This document shows, piece by piece, positions 19,800-28,618 of a stretch of 64,000 nucleotides of DNA (the stretch's first letter is position 1; the number at the start of each line of letters is the position of its first letter). The DNA is taken from positions 1 through 64,000 of the forward strand of contig JBPOIU010000019.1 of assembly GCA_052034255.1 (NCBI GenBank), in the 5' to 3' direction. A program made the position numbers and the translations under genes. The DNA is from JADJEK01 sp052034255. GTDB taxonomy: Bacteria; Planctomycetota; B15-G4; JADJEK01. The notes beneath the pieces were generated by a model, which saw only the letters and a program-made list of their open reading frames with translations, did no database searches and had not been told where the DNA came from.

Positions 19800-20252
19800 A
19801 TGAACGTCGATTCCTACTCTCCCGAACCCGGGTCCGATGTCGCGATCGGCGACGGTGAAGCGCACGTCCATTCGTTCCGCTTGCGCGGTTGGCGCTGGAC
19901 GCTCGGCGTGCGCGATCCCGAAGTCCTGCGCGGCCGCATCCACTTGACGACGCGGCGCTTCGTCGTCGGCATCTCCCGTCCCGAAGGCGACCAAGTCGTC
20001 AGCGTGCCGTGGAGCGACGTGATCGAGTTCGAATCGATCGAAGGCACGCGCGCGCTCGAAACGCTGCTCGGCGCCGAGGGGCACATGCTGCACGCGGTCA
20101 CGAAGCAACCGCTGCTCGTCGAGCCCGATCAGGTGTTCTTGTTCGAGGTCGAACCGACGTCGGGCGCGCAGTCGGCGCAACGACCCGAGCATTGCGCACG
20201 CTTCATCGACATCACGGACGACCTCATGGTCGACGCGTTCGGCGAAGGGTGA
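19800..20252 (+). CDS. Hypothetical cytoplasmic protein, possibly a PH-like fold
   Basis: 150 residues, not recognised. There is no signal peptide or membrane segment. The pattern LRGRIHLTTRRFVVGISRPEGDQVVSVPWSDVIEFESIEG (strand-turn-strand with LTT.R) resembles bacterial PH/GRAM-like domains, but this is only a fold-level guess. The acidic C-terminus (FIDITDDLMVDAFGEG) is distinctive. It is divergent from the beta-propeller gene, with only 62 bases between the starts, and convergent with the ABC transporter operon. A weak 6-bp inverted repeat at 20272-20295 overlaps the ABC stop. Confidence 0.6.
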   Translation: MNVDSYSPEPGSDVAIGDGEAHVHSFRLRGWRWTLGVRDPEVLRGRIHLTTRRFVVGISRPEGDQVVSVPWSDVIEFESIEGTRALETLLGAEGHMLHAVTKQPLLVEPDQVFLFEVEPTSGAQSAQRPEHCARFIDITDDLMVDAFGEG

Positions 20253-20291
20253 TTTCACGACGCCACGCCGCGTGAACCCGCACGGCCGTGT

Positions 20292-21050
20292 TCACACTTT
20301 GCGTTCCACTCCGAGGATCTTGAAGATCGCGTGCTTGCGGTCGCGGAACTCGTCGGTGTCGCAGTCGCGCGGGCGCGCCATCGGATTGTCGATGACGGAA
20401 TGGATCGTCGCCGGACGGCGCGTCATGACCGCGACGCGGTCGGCGAGCTCGAGCGCTTCTTCGACGTCGTGCGTGACGAGGATGCAAGTCTTCTTCGTCT
20501 CGCGCCAGATGCGCACGATCTCGCGCCGCATCTCGATGCGCGTGAACGCGTCGAGCGCGCCGAACGGCTCGTCGAGGTAGAGCACGTCGGGATCGACGGC
20601 GAGCGCGCGCGCGAACTCGACGCGTTGCTTCATGCCGCCCGAGAGCTCGGCCGGGAACGACTTCTCGAAGCCTTCGAGCCCGACCAGCCGGATGAACTTC
20701 ATCACGTGCTCGTGCTTCTTCTCGAAGTCGGGCTCGTCGACGCCGAAGCCGATGTTGTCCCACACCGACATCCACGGAAAGATCCCGGTCTCCTGGAAGA
20801 CGAACACGCGCTTCTTCGTCGGCTGGTCGACCTCGACGCCGTCGATCTGGATCGACCCGCGCGTGATGTGCTCGAACGCGGCCATGCAGTTCAGCAGCGT
20901 CGACTTGCCGCAACCCGACGGCCCGACGATCGCGAGGAACTCACCTTCGCGGACTTCGAGGTTCACGCCGTCGAGCACGTGGACGTCGCCCTTCTTCGTG
21001 CCGAAGGTCTTGTAGACGTCGCGGACCTGGATCTTCGTCGCCGCCGTCAT
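20292..21050 (-). CDS. ABC transporter ATP-binding protein, nitrate/sulfonate/taurine type
   Basis: 252 residues. All ABC ATPase motifs are present: Walker A GPSGCGKST (43-51), signature LSGGMKQR, Walker B VLYLDEPFGALDA and the H-loop in LVTHDVEEA. The order and the FTRIEMRREIVRIW segment are typical of the SsuB/TauB/NrtD branch. It is the last gene of a three-gene import operon and overlaps the permease stop by four bases (ATGA). The substrate cannot be assigned; the binding protein is of the NMT1/THI5-like class. Confidence 0.93.
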   Translation of the reverse strand: MTAATKIQVRDVYKTFGTKKGDVHVLDGVNLEVREGEFLAIVGPSGCGKSTLLNCMAAFEHITRGSIQIDGVEVDQPTKKRVFVFQETGIFPWMSVWDNIGFGVDEPDFEKKHEHVMKFIRLVGLEGFEKSFPAELSGGMKQRVEFARALAVDPDVLYLDEPFGALDAFTRIEMRREIVRIWRETKKTCILVTHDVEEALELADRVAVMTRRPATIHSVIDNPMARPRDCDTDEFRDRKHAIFKILGVERKV

Positions 21051-21922
21051 CGCTGGTCCACTCCACGGCGCGCGAGCGTCGACGCCGTGATGCTCGAAAT
21101 GCCGTAGTCGAGCGCGAGCCCGATCAGCCCGATGATCACCATCGCCGCGGTCACCCAGTCCATGCGCAACATGTTGCGCGCATCGTTGACCTGGAAACCC
21201 AAGCCGGTCGAGACGCCGAGCATCTCCGCCGCGACGACGACGACCCAGGCGATGCCGAGCGCGAGCCGCAACCCGGTGAGGATCTGCGGCATCGCCGCCG
21301 GCAGGATCACGCGGCGGAACAGATCGAGCCCCGTGACGCCGAAGTTCGCTGCCGAACGCAGGAACTTGCGTTCGATGGTCGCGACCGCGGCGGTGGTCGC
21401 GGTGACGATCGGGAAGAACGACGACAGGAAGATCAGGAAGATCGCGGACTTGTCACTGGCATCGATCAGCCAGTTCGAGCCGCCGAACATCGTCACCGCG
21501 ATCGCCAACCAGGCGATCGGCGAGATCGGACGCAGCCCCTGGACGACCGGGTTGAACAGCTTTCGCGTCAGCGGATACCAACCCATCAGGATGCCGAGCG
21601 GGATGCCGACGGCCGCGGCGATCGCGAAGCCCCACGCCACGCGGAACACCGACGCGACGACGTTCTTCCACAGCACGCCCTGCTCGAGGACTTCCACGAG
21701 CGCGAACCACGTCTGCGCGGGCGTCGGGATGTCGCTGATCTTGTTGCCCAGCGTGACGAGGTGCCACGCGAGGATGAACACGAGCCAGCCGATCGCGCCG
21801 TAGCCGAGCTTCGAGGACCACGCCGACTTGTCGGCGCGGGCCGCCGCTTCGATGTTCTTGGCGACTTCGATCCCGGCACGCGTTCCGGTGGCCACGGCGA
21901 TTTGCGTTCGCACGTCGTTCAT
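21047..21922 (-). CDS. ABC transporter permease, nitrate/sulfonate/taurine type
   Basis: 291 residues. A cytoplasmic N-terminus (to about 38) leads into GYGAIGWLVFILAWHLV, followed by about six membrane helices. The binding-protein-dependent transport EAA loop is visible near LGVTGLDLFRRVILPAAMPQILTGLRLALGIAW. The family is SsuC/TauC-like. The start at 21922 is chosen because it forms the ATGA overlap with the upstream binding-protein stop and gives the usual length; longer in-frame extension runs through the binding-protein gene and is not real. Confidence 0.93.
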   Translation of the reverse strand: MNDVRTQIAVATGTRAGIEVAKNIEAAARADKSAWSSKLGYGAIGWLVFILAWHLVTLGNKISDIPTPAQTWFALVEVLEQGVLWKNVVASVFRVAWGFAIAAAVGIPLGILMGWYPLTRKLFNPVVQGLRPISPIAWLAIAVTMFGGSNWLIDASDKSAIFLIFLSSFFPIVTATTAAVATIERKFLRSAANFGVTGLDLFRRVILPAAMPQILTGLRLALGIAWVVVVAAEMLGVSTGLGFQVNDARNMLRMDWVTAAMVIIGLIGLALDYGISSITASTLARRGVDQR

Positions 21923-23133
21923 TTGCCCGCTCCTTGCTCCGCTGGCGCCTGCAACGGCATCGCTCGCACGTCGCCGAGTTGAAAGCGCGGATCGCAGTAG
22001 TCCTCGAACGTGAACGGGTCGTCCTTCGTGACCGGGCGATCGGCGAAGTACCCGAGCTTCTCGGCGTAGTGCTGGATCTCCTCGAGCTCGGCCCGGACGA
22101 GGTTCAGGTTCGTGTACTTCACGCGGTCGGGCGGCTTGCTGAGCACGAACTTCAACAGCTCGGGGTCCTGGTTGTAGTGCTCCTTGCGCGCGGCGATCAG
22201 CGCGGCCTGCATGCGGGACGTCCGTCCGAATCCGTCGGGGATCACGACGTTGGAGTCGTCGTTCGCCGGCAGCCCACCCGCCGCCGCCTGCTCCGCGGTC
22301 ATCACGCCGGCCATCAACCGTTCGTCCCCGCTGTCGATCCACATGCCCGAGGCGCGAATGCCCGACACGAGTTCTTGCACCAGCGCGGGCTTCGTATCGA
22401 TCAGGTCCTGAGTGACCACCAGCACGCACGAGATGAAGTTCGGCCACACGTCTTTCGTGAAGTAGAGCACGCGCCCGAAACCGTCGACTTGCGCCTTGGC
22501 CGCGAACGGCTCGCCGATGATGTACGCGTCGACTTCACCGGCCTTCAGCACGCCGGGATGCTCGGGGGGCGGATATTCGACGAGGGTCACGTCGTCGTCC
22601 TTCATGCCGAATTGCTCGATCAGCTTCTGGATCAGGATGCGCTGATTCGAGAACCGGCTCGGGATCGCGATCTTCTTGCCCTTCAGATCCGCGAACGTGT
22701 GATACGGCGAATCGGTCCGCACGATGATCGTCGTGCCGTCACGATGGCCCAGGTGGACGATCTTGACCGGCCGCTTGCCGGTGCGCGCGACTTTCATCGC
22801 GAGGGGCGCGAGGATGAACGCGGCGTCGAGGTTCTTCGCGTTGATGTCTTCGATGACCGACGGGAAGCTCGTGTACCGCTTCGATTGGAACAGGGTGCCG
22901 CCGCTGGAGTGCTTGGTGACCCAACTGGTCACCGGACAGGTGAGGTGTCACGTCACCGGAAGGTGAGCGACCGTCAGGGTCTCGCGGACGGTCTCGACGA
23001 CCGCACCGCTCGCCGATTCCGTGCGTTGCGTGGCTTTCTTCTCGAACCAGCCCAGGTTCATCGTGCCGTGGGCGACGAGGAGGCCACCGAGCACGGTGAA
23101 CGTGCCGAACATCAGCTTCAGCGCTTGGCTCAT
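21919..23133 (-). CDS. ABC transporter substrate-binding protein (NMT1/THI5-like) with one in-frame UGA, candidate selenoprotein
   Basis: Read through the UGA at 22950-22948 the product is 404 residues. It has an N-terminal signal/anchor (MSQALKLMFGTFTVLGGLLVAH), then ETLTVAHLPVT-U62-HLTC66PVTSWVTK and an uninterrupted binding domain. That domain has FPSVIEDINAKNLDAAF, LAPLAMKV, VHLGHRDGTTIIVR and VEYPPPEHPGVLKAGEVDAY. The two halves are in the same frame without insertion or deletion. From memory, related proteins read LPVTCHLTCPVT, so UGA replaces a Cys of a CxxxC pair. A hairpin begins 15 bases after the UGA. A GTG at 22932 could start a shorter protein, but that would lack the signal sequence and first strand. 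Alternatives are a nonsense mutation or sequencing error. UGA is the ordinary stop of most genes here, so global recoding is excluded. Confidence 0.75.
22915..22933 (-). promoter_or_regulatory. SECIS-like hairpin downstream of the in-frame UGA
   Basis: On the coding strand GGTGACC (22933-22927), loop AGTTG (22926-22922) and GGTCACC (22921-22915) form a perfect 7-bp stem. A 3-bp lower stem (TGT/GCA with one wobble) pairs across a 2x2 internal loop. The apical loop begins 21 bases after the UGA and has G as its second base, which fits the known spacing and loop rule of bacterial SECIS elements. The stem encodes VTSWVT, so it could partly reflect the repeated VT codons. Confidence 0.5.
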
Positions 23134-23156
23134 GGCGTTCCAGGTTCCGACGCTGC

Positions 23157-23187
23157 CGACGCTCGAACGAGCGCCGCTCGAGCGTCG
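23157..23187 (-). other. Leader hairpin before the ABC operon
   Basis: Perfect 10-bp inverted repeat CGACGCTCGA / TCGAGCGTCG with an 11-base loop, ending 24 bases before the ATG at 23133. A -10-like TAGTCT lies further upstream (23205-23200 on the minus strand), so the hairpin would sit in the 5' leader. Function unknown. Confidence 0.4.
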
Positions 23188-23255
23188 CCGAAGTCCCGGA
23201 GACTACCTCAGAAAACGTCCAGCGGGCGTGGTTCTTTTGGCGCCATATGCGTTGC

Positions 23256-26200
23256 CTATGGTGGACAGATCGTGAGCTGGAGCCCGTTCGAGAACGCCAC
23301 GCCCTGGGCTTGATTCGCGTCCGGCGCCGCGGTCTGGACGAACAACGACAAACCGGCGATGCCCGGGTCGTTCGGCAACTGCAGCTCGAACCCCGATTCG
23401 CCCTCGATCACGGGCAACACGATGAGCCCGATGAAGCCGACCGGCCCGACCAGCAATTGCCCGCCGTAGAACGGCGTGGCGCCCGCGGTCGTCGACAAGA
23501 ACATGCCGGCCACAGCCGCTCCGCCGAGGTTGAACGCCTCGACCTCGAACAACCCACCCACGCGCGGATCCCCGTTGCCGACCAAGCCGAGCGTATGGCT
23601 CGGCGCCGCCACGAGTCCGAACGTGGTGAATCCGCATCCCGCCGGACACGATCCGCCGCCCGTCGGCACTTGCGCGTACGTGAGGATCAACCGCGGCGGT
23701 TGCCCCGACGCGACGTTGCGCGCGCTGCGCCATTGCGGGAAGACCGTCGGTGAGCCGTCGAATACCAAGCCGACATGATTGCCCGGGAGCCAGTCGGGTC
23801 GATCGACGACCGCTTGCACCAACGCCGCCAAGTCGGGTGTCGCGTACGTCGCACCGGGCAGCCACGTCGGGAACGTGTAACTGATCTGCTCGCTGGTCCA
23901 GGGCGCGAGTTGCGTGAGGGGCGTACTCGATCCGGCGACGAACGCCGGAGCGTCACCGACATCGAACGCGCGCACGATCGCCTGCGGCGCTCCGTCTTGC
24001 TGTGCGCCCGCGACGAACTCGATCTTGGCCGACAGGATCGTCGCGCCGCTCGGCACGTTCAGCGCGAACCGCGCGCCGAGCTGCAACGGACTGAGCGTCG
24101 GTTGCTTGCCGACGCGCACGGTCGCCGGATCGGCGGCGTCGGCGTGTACGACACCGCTCGCGCTCTCGTATTGCGCGAGATCGGCGATCGCCGCGACCGG
24201 CACGTTCAGCGTCGTCGACGGCAGCAGCTGATACCGAGCGGTCAAATGCAGAGCGCCCTGCGGCGCGGTCACCGCATGCTGTCGCGCTCCACCGTCGCTC
24301 CAGCATTGGAAGGCGTACGCCTGCCCGCCGACCATCGCGATCGCCGGGGCCTCGACGACGTGCGTGAAGCCGACGAGGCTCTCGAGCGCGGTCGGCGTCG
24401 GCGTGTTCTCCGCGTCGACCAGCAGCGGCAGACCGAATGGCTCGGTCTGGAGTCCCAACGCCGAATGTTCGGGCTCGAGTTCGACCTCGGTGGTCGTCGT
24501 GAGTCCGTCCGCGTCGGTGACGGTCAGCCGGATCACGTAATGGGTGTCATCGGGACCATGCCCCGTCGCCGGCACGGTGAACTGACCCTGCGTCACGCCG
24601 GTCAGCGGCCCGAGGAACGGATGCTCGTGCTCGTGGTGATGCAGCATGACCTTCCACGAGAACGCGCTCGCGGGCAGCGTGCCGTCCTCGGCGTCGGTCG
24701 CGCTTCCGAGGAAGCGGATCGTGTCACCCGCAGCGTACGGCTGGCCCGGCAGCGGCGCGACGATCGACGGTACGGGCGGTGTCCCGACCGCGACGACGAT
24801 CGGAGCCGACAGCGTCGTCGCGCTGCCGTCGCTGACCGCCAGTTGCGCGATCTTCAGGCCGTTCGCCGCGTAGGTGTGCAGCGGCTGCGGCAGGTTCGAC
24901 GTGCCGCCGTCCCCGAACGTCCACGCATAGCTGAGCGGTTGCGGGCCGGCGTCGGGATCGAACGTCCCGGCGCTCGAGAATTGCACGGCCTGCGGTGCGG
25001 GCCCGCTGCCGCTCGCCGCGGACGCGAACACGACGGGAGCCGCGTTGCCGCCGCCCAACGCGCGGATGCGGTACAGCGCCGAGGCGTCGTTCCAACTGCC
25101 GATCGCGCCGCCGAACGTCAGGTAGTACAGCGCGCCATCCGGCCCGACGCGCATGTCGACGATCGTCCCGGCGTACGGCGGGTACAGGAACAACGGATCG
25201 GCGACGACGTCGCCGTTCGCGTCGAACACGAGCCGGCGCATCCAGCGATTGACGAAGTCGCCGACGTAGAGGCAATCGCGGTAGCCGGCAGGGAATTGCG
25301 CCGCGCGCACGCGCGGCCCCATCGTGATCGAGCCCTGCGGCACGAGCAGGTAGTACTCGGGATCGATGTGCTGATACGCGAAGTGCGGCTTCGCGAATCC
25401 TGAGCAATCGGCGAGGAAGCACTCGTCGGCTTCGGAATCCGGCCAGCCGAAGTTCGCGGCCGGCTGGACCAGGTTCGCTTCCTCCCACGACGTGAGATTG
25501 TTGCCGCCGACGTCGCCGATCCACATCTGCCCGGTCCGCGGATCGACGCTCGAGCGAAACGGATTGCGCAGACCGTAGGCGAAGATCGCCGGCTTCGCGC
25601 CCGACGCTCCGACGAACGGATTGTCCGAAGGAACCGACCCGTCGTCGTTCAGGCGCAGCAGCTTGCCGTCGAACGCCGTCAGATCCTGTGCGCGCGTGGC
25701 GACGAAGTTGTCGCCGACGGTCACGTAGAGCTTGCCGTCCGCGCCGAACGCGAGCGCGCCGCCGTGATGGAAATCCGACGCCAGATGGTCGTTCTGCCAG
25801 ATCAGCGTCTCGCTGAGCGGATCGACGCTCGCGCCCTGCACCGTGAACCGCGCGACCCGGTCGCGCGGTTCGGAGGTCGTGTAGAACGCGTAGAGGTAGC
25901 CGTTCGTCACGAACTGCGGATGCGCCGCGAGGCCGACCAATCCGCGCTCGCCGTTCGTCGTGTCGACGGCGATCTGCGCGAGCGGCGCCGCTTGCAGTTG
26001 GCCGTTCGCGTAGACCTTGATCGCTCCACCGCGTTCACCGATCAGCAGCCGGCCGTCGGGCAGGAACTCGAGTACGGTCGGCTCGTTCAGGTTCGTCACC
26101 AATTGCGTGCGCTCGAACCCCGGCGGCAACCCGGTGTTCGAGACGACGGCAGTATGCGTCGCGTTCACCGCCCCGGACATCCACGTCGCCATCGCCGGCC

Positions 26201-27065
26201 CGCTGGCGATCGTGCCGGAGGGTGCGTTCGCGCCGCTCGTGTCGTGCGCGACGGTGCCGACACCCTCTTCGAGGCGATACGAACCGACGAGCCCCGGCGT
26301 CAGCGGCAACAGCACGCGATCGAGAGCTTCGAGCACTTGCACATGCGAGCGCGCGACGCTCCAGATGCGGATCTCGTCGATGAAGCCGTTGAAGGCCGGG
26401 AACTGCGGCAGGTCGTGTTTCGCCGCGCCGATGACCAGGAAGCGCCCGAGAGCATCCTGCGCGCCGACGACGCCGCCGTCCGGATACGAGAGGTCCGCGG
26501 TCGACGCTCCCGCCATGCTGTGCACGTCGAGCGCGCCGTCGACGTAGATCGCCTTCTCGCCACTGTCGCGCTCACGGACCACGGCGACGTGGTGCCACGC
26601 GCCATCGAGCACCAGCGTGTTGCCTTCCAACGTGTGCTCGTTGTCCGTCGCCGTTTGGCCACGCCCCGTGCCGAAGCGCACGAAGCCACCGGCGATCGAC
26701 ACCCCGAAGTCGGCGTCGCTGCCGCCGAGGATGTCGCGGTCGACGACGACGTTGCCGTTCATCCACGCGTTCGTCAGCAGATCGACGTCGCCCCCTGCGT
26801 TCGCGGTCGGGTTGTCGGCGAGGTTGCCCTTCACCCAAAACTCGATCGTGAAGTCCCCGGCGCCGACGTCGATCGGCGTGTTCCCCGCGCTGCCCGCGAC
26901 GTCGTCGTCGACCGGAATCTTGATGCGATCCCGTTGCGCGGTACCGGTGCCGAAGAAGCGGATCGAGAACGACGATGCGGACGATTGGGCCCACGAATCG
27001 CTCGCGCAGCAAAGCGCGAGCACCGCGACCGCAACCGACCTGCCGGCAGACAGGCCGAACGACAT
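23256..27065 (-). CDS. Secreted LamG / PQQ-type sugar dehydrogenase / PKD fusion protein
   Basis: 1269 residues with a signal peptide (GRSVAVAVLALCCASDSWAQ). In order: a LamG/concanavalin-like domain (about 50-260, GDFTIEFWVKG, GAWHHVAVVRE, GFIDEIRIWSVA); a glucose/sorbosone-dehydrogenase-like six-bladed propeller (about 300-620, FLPDGRLLIGERGG, GERGLVGLAAHPQF, HHGGALAFGADGKLYVTVGDN, YGLRNPFRSSVDP); a PKD domain (SYAWTFGDGGTS); a further Ig-like/carbohydrate-type region; a DNRLRE-like segment (about 1010-1130); and a C-terminal planctomycete beta module beginning CPAGCGFTTFG. The start at 27065 has CTGGAG 7 bases upstream; longer in-frame starts would bury the signal peptide. Predicted soluble aldose-oxidising or sugar-binding exoenzyme; the substrate is unknown. 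Confidence 0.88.
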   Translation of the reverse strand: MSFGLSAGRSVAVAVLALCCASDSWAQSSASSFSIRFFGTGTAQRDRIKIPVDDDVAGSAGNTPIDVGAGDFTIEFWVKGNLADNPTANAGGDVDLLTNAWMNGNVVVDRDILGGSDADFGVSIAGGFVRFGTGRGQTATDNEHTLEGNTLVLDGAWHHVAVVRERDSGEKAIYVDGALDVHSMAGASTADLSYPDGGVVGAQDALGRFLVIGAAKHDLPQFPAFNGFIDEIRIWSVARSHVQVLEALDRVLLPLTPGLVGSYRLEEGVGTVAHDTSGANAPSGTIASGPAMATWMSGAVNATHTAVVSNTGLPPGFERTQLVTNLNEPTVLEFLPDGRLLIGERGGAIKVYANGQLQAAPLAQIAVDTTNGERGLVGLAAHPQFVTNGYLYAFYTTSEPRDRVARFTVQGASVDPLSETLIWQNDHLASDFHHGGALAFGADGKLYVTVGDNFVATRAQDLTAFDGKLLRLNDDGSVPSDNPFVGASGAKPAIFAYGLRNPFRSSVDPRTGQMWIGDVGGNNLTSWEEANLVQPAANFGWPDSEADECFLADCSGFAKPHFAYQHIDPEYYLLVPQGSITMGPRVRAAQFPAGYRDCLYVGDFVNRWMRRLVFDANGDVVADPLFLYPPYAGTIVDMRVGPDGALYYLTFGGAIGSWNDASALYRIRALGGGNAAPVVFASAASGSGPAPQAVQFSSAGTFDPDAGPQPLSYAWTFGDGGTSNLPQPLHTYAANGLKIAQLAVSDGSATTLSAPIVVAVGTPPVPSIVAPLPGQPYAAGDTIRFLGSATDAEDGTLPASAFSWKVMLHHHEHEHPFLGPLTGVTQGQFTVPATGHGPDDTHYVIRLTVTDADGLTTTTEVELEPEHSALGLQTEPFGLPLLVDAENTPTPTALESLVGFTHVVEAPAIAMVGGQAYAFQCWSDGGARQHAVTAPQGALHLTARYQLLPSTTLNVPVAAIADLAQYESASGVVHADAADPATVRVGKQPTLSPLQLGARFALNVPSGATILSAKIEFVAGAQQDGAPQAIVRAFDVGDAPAFVAGSSTPLTQLAPWTSEQISYTFPTWLPGATYATPDLAALVQAVVDRPDWLPGNHVGLVFDGSPTVFPQWRSARNVASGQPPRLILTYAQVPTGGGSCPAGCGFTTFGLVAAPSHTLGLVGNGDPRVGGLFEVEAFNLGGAAVAGMFLSTTAGATPFYGGQLLVGPVGFIGLIVLPVIEGESGFELQLPNDPGIAGLSLFVQTAAPDANQAQGVAFSNGLQLTICPP

Positions 27066-27296
27066 GGGGAACTCCAGGGGCGGGATACTGGAAGCGAACG
27101 GCCTGCGGGTCGAGTGCGGGCCGTTCGCCACGAATTCCTCTCGGAGGATGCCCGACCGTTCGCTCGCACGCCATGTGTTTCCTGCGGCGATCTGCGACCG
27201 CAGATCCATCGAAGCCGAGTGCCATGCTCACGGCCCCGCGCGCCGTGCGCGGATCGAGCGATTCGAGCCCACGCGCCCCGCCGAATTTTCCCCGAA

Positions 27297-28565
27297 TCAG
27301 GGGATCTCGACGAAGGTGTCGGTGCCAGCGCCCGTCGCGACCGTGGATTCACCACCGACGACTACCTGGAAGAACGTGACTTCGTCGTCGGCCTTGCCGG
27401 CCTTGATCGACAGGTTCCCCGTGACGGAGACGGCGGAGACCGACACGTCGTTCTCCCCACCACCGAGCGAAAACAGCGCGCCGCCCTCCGCGTTGGACTC
27501 GGTGAACACGACGGTGTCCGGCGCTCCCTTGCACTTGACGACGACGTCGCCGACGACATGGAGTCGGCTCAACCACGACCATGTCGACGTCTTCGACCGA
27601 ATGTCGAGCCGCAGGTCGCCACCCACTTCGGTTGGGTGGATGAACGACGTCAGCGTCTCGTCGGCGTTCGAAGTGAAACGCACGTCGTCACCGAACACGC
27701 AATGCACGACATCCAGTTTCGCGATCGGCCCTTTCGCTGCGTTGACGCGGATCGCCTGGCTCGCCGATGAGTTCAGGAGCGAGACGCTGAGGTTTGCCGG
27801 GCCGCGCAGGTCCACCGCCGAAGCGAACGCGGCCTGGTCGATCGCGACGACCGCATTCGGGGCCGTCGCCGTGATCACGGTCGATCCAGCCACGGTCACT
27901 TCGCCGATCTTGATCGGCGCTGGTGACGCGCCCTTGAGTCTCAGGTGTCGGCCAACCGTCACTGCCTCGACGACCGATTCCCCAACCGCAGCCGCGGCGG
28001 GTGATTTCCCGAACCTCAGATCCAAGTCGCGCCCGACCGACGTGGTCCGAACTCCGAAGTCCAAGCCGACCGCGCCGCTGTCCATTCGCACGTCTCGACC
28101 GATGTCGCATTTGGTGACCTCGATCTCGTCCCGATCCGCACTCTTCAGCACACGCAGGTCCATGCCGATCGTCGCGTGGTGAACGTTCGCGGAGTCCGCA
28201 CCGGCTCCAAGTCGCATGCGCAGACTTCGCTCCACGGCGCCGGCACAATCGAGATGATCGTCGCCACCGCCGAGGTCGACCACGACGTCTCGACCGACGC
28301 CTTGGAACGCGACCATGTGGACACCGTTGATCGAAGTCGTCGCCGCCCCCGCAGTCACGAACCACGCGTTCGAACTCGCGACGTGGACCATGAGCACGGA
28401 GTCCGCGTCGGCCCCTCCCGTCACCAACAAGTCGCCGCTCTTGTTGACCACGGCGCTCACCTCGCCGGCATTCAAGGGAGCCGCGAGCGCAAGAAGAAGC
28501 AGTCCGAGCGAGGCGTACCGCGCGGGGCTGCGCCGCTCGCATCCAAGTTCCGTCGATCGATCCAT
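27297..28565 (-). CDS. Secreted repeat protein, paralog of the gene at 28619-29872
   Basis: 422 residues with a signal peptide (YASLGLLLLALAAPLNAG). The body is a series of short strand units with recurring VGRDV/IGRDVR/VGRDLDLRF motifs and GGGDDHLDCAG, LGAGADSANV turns, suggesting a beta-helix or solenoid. It aligns end to end with its neighbour: SINGVHMVAFQGVGRDVVVDLGGGDD, ETLTSFIHPT, TSTWSWLS and a terminal GTDTF. The start at 28565 is favoured by GGAGG at 28571-28575; a second ATG 12 bases upstream overlaps that site. No family could be named. The two genes are arranged in tandem with 53 bases between them. Confidence 0.75.
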   Translation of the reverse strand: MDRSTELGCERRSPARYASLGLLLLALAAPLNAGEVSAVVNKSGDLLVTGGADADSVLMVHVASSNAWFVTAGAATTSINGVHMVAFQGVGRDVVVDLGGGDDHLDCAGAVERSLRMRLGAGADSANVHHATIGMDLRVLKSADRDEIEVTKCDIGRDVRMDSGAVGLDFGVRTTSVGRDLDLRFGKSPAAAAVGESVVEAVTVGRHLRLKGASPAPIKIGEVTVAGSTVITATAPNAVVAIDQAAFASAVDLRGPANLSVSLLNSSASQAIRVNAAKGPIAKLDVVHCVFGDDVRFTSNADETLTSFIHPTEVGGDLRLDIRSKTSTWSWLSRLHVVGDVVVKCKGAPDTVVFTESNAEGGALFSLGGGENDVSVSAVSVTGNLSIKAGKADDEVTFFQVVVGGESTVATGAGTDTFVEIP

Positions 28566-28618
28566 CGCCGCCTCCATGGCCGAGTGCACCGGTGCTTCAG
28601 GGCGCCAGTACGCGAAGA

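Noticed and set aside
21047..22447. Extended permease start inside the binding-protein gene
   Set aside because: The extra N-terminus is shadow sequence; the ATG at 21922 gives normal length and an ATGA overlap.
22915..22960. Frameshift as the cause of the split binding-protein gene
   Set aside because: Both halves are in the same frame with no missing or extra bases; only the TGA interrupts.
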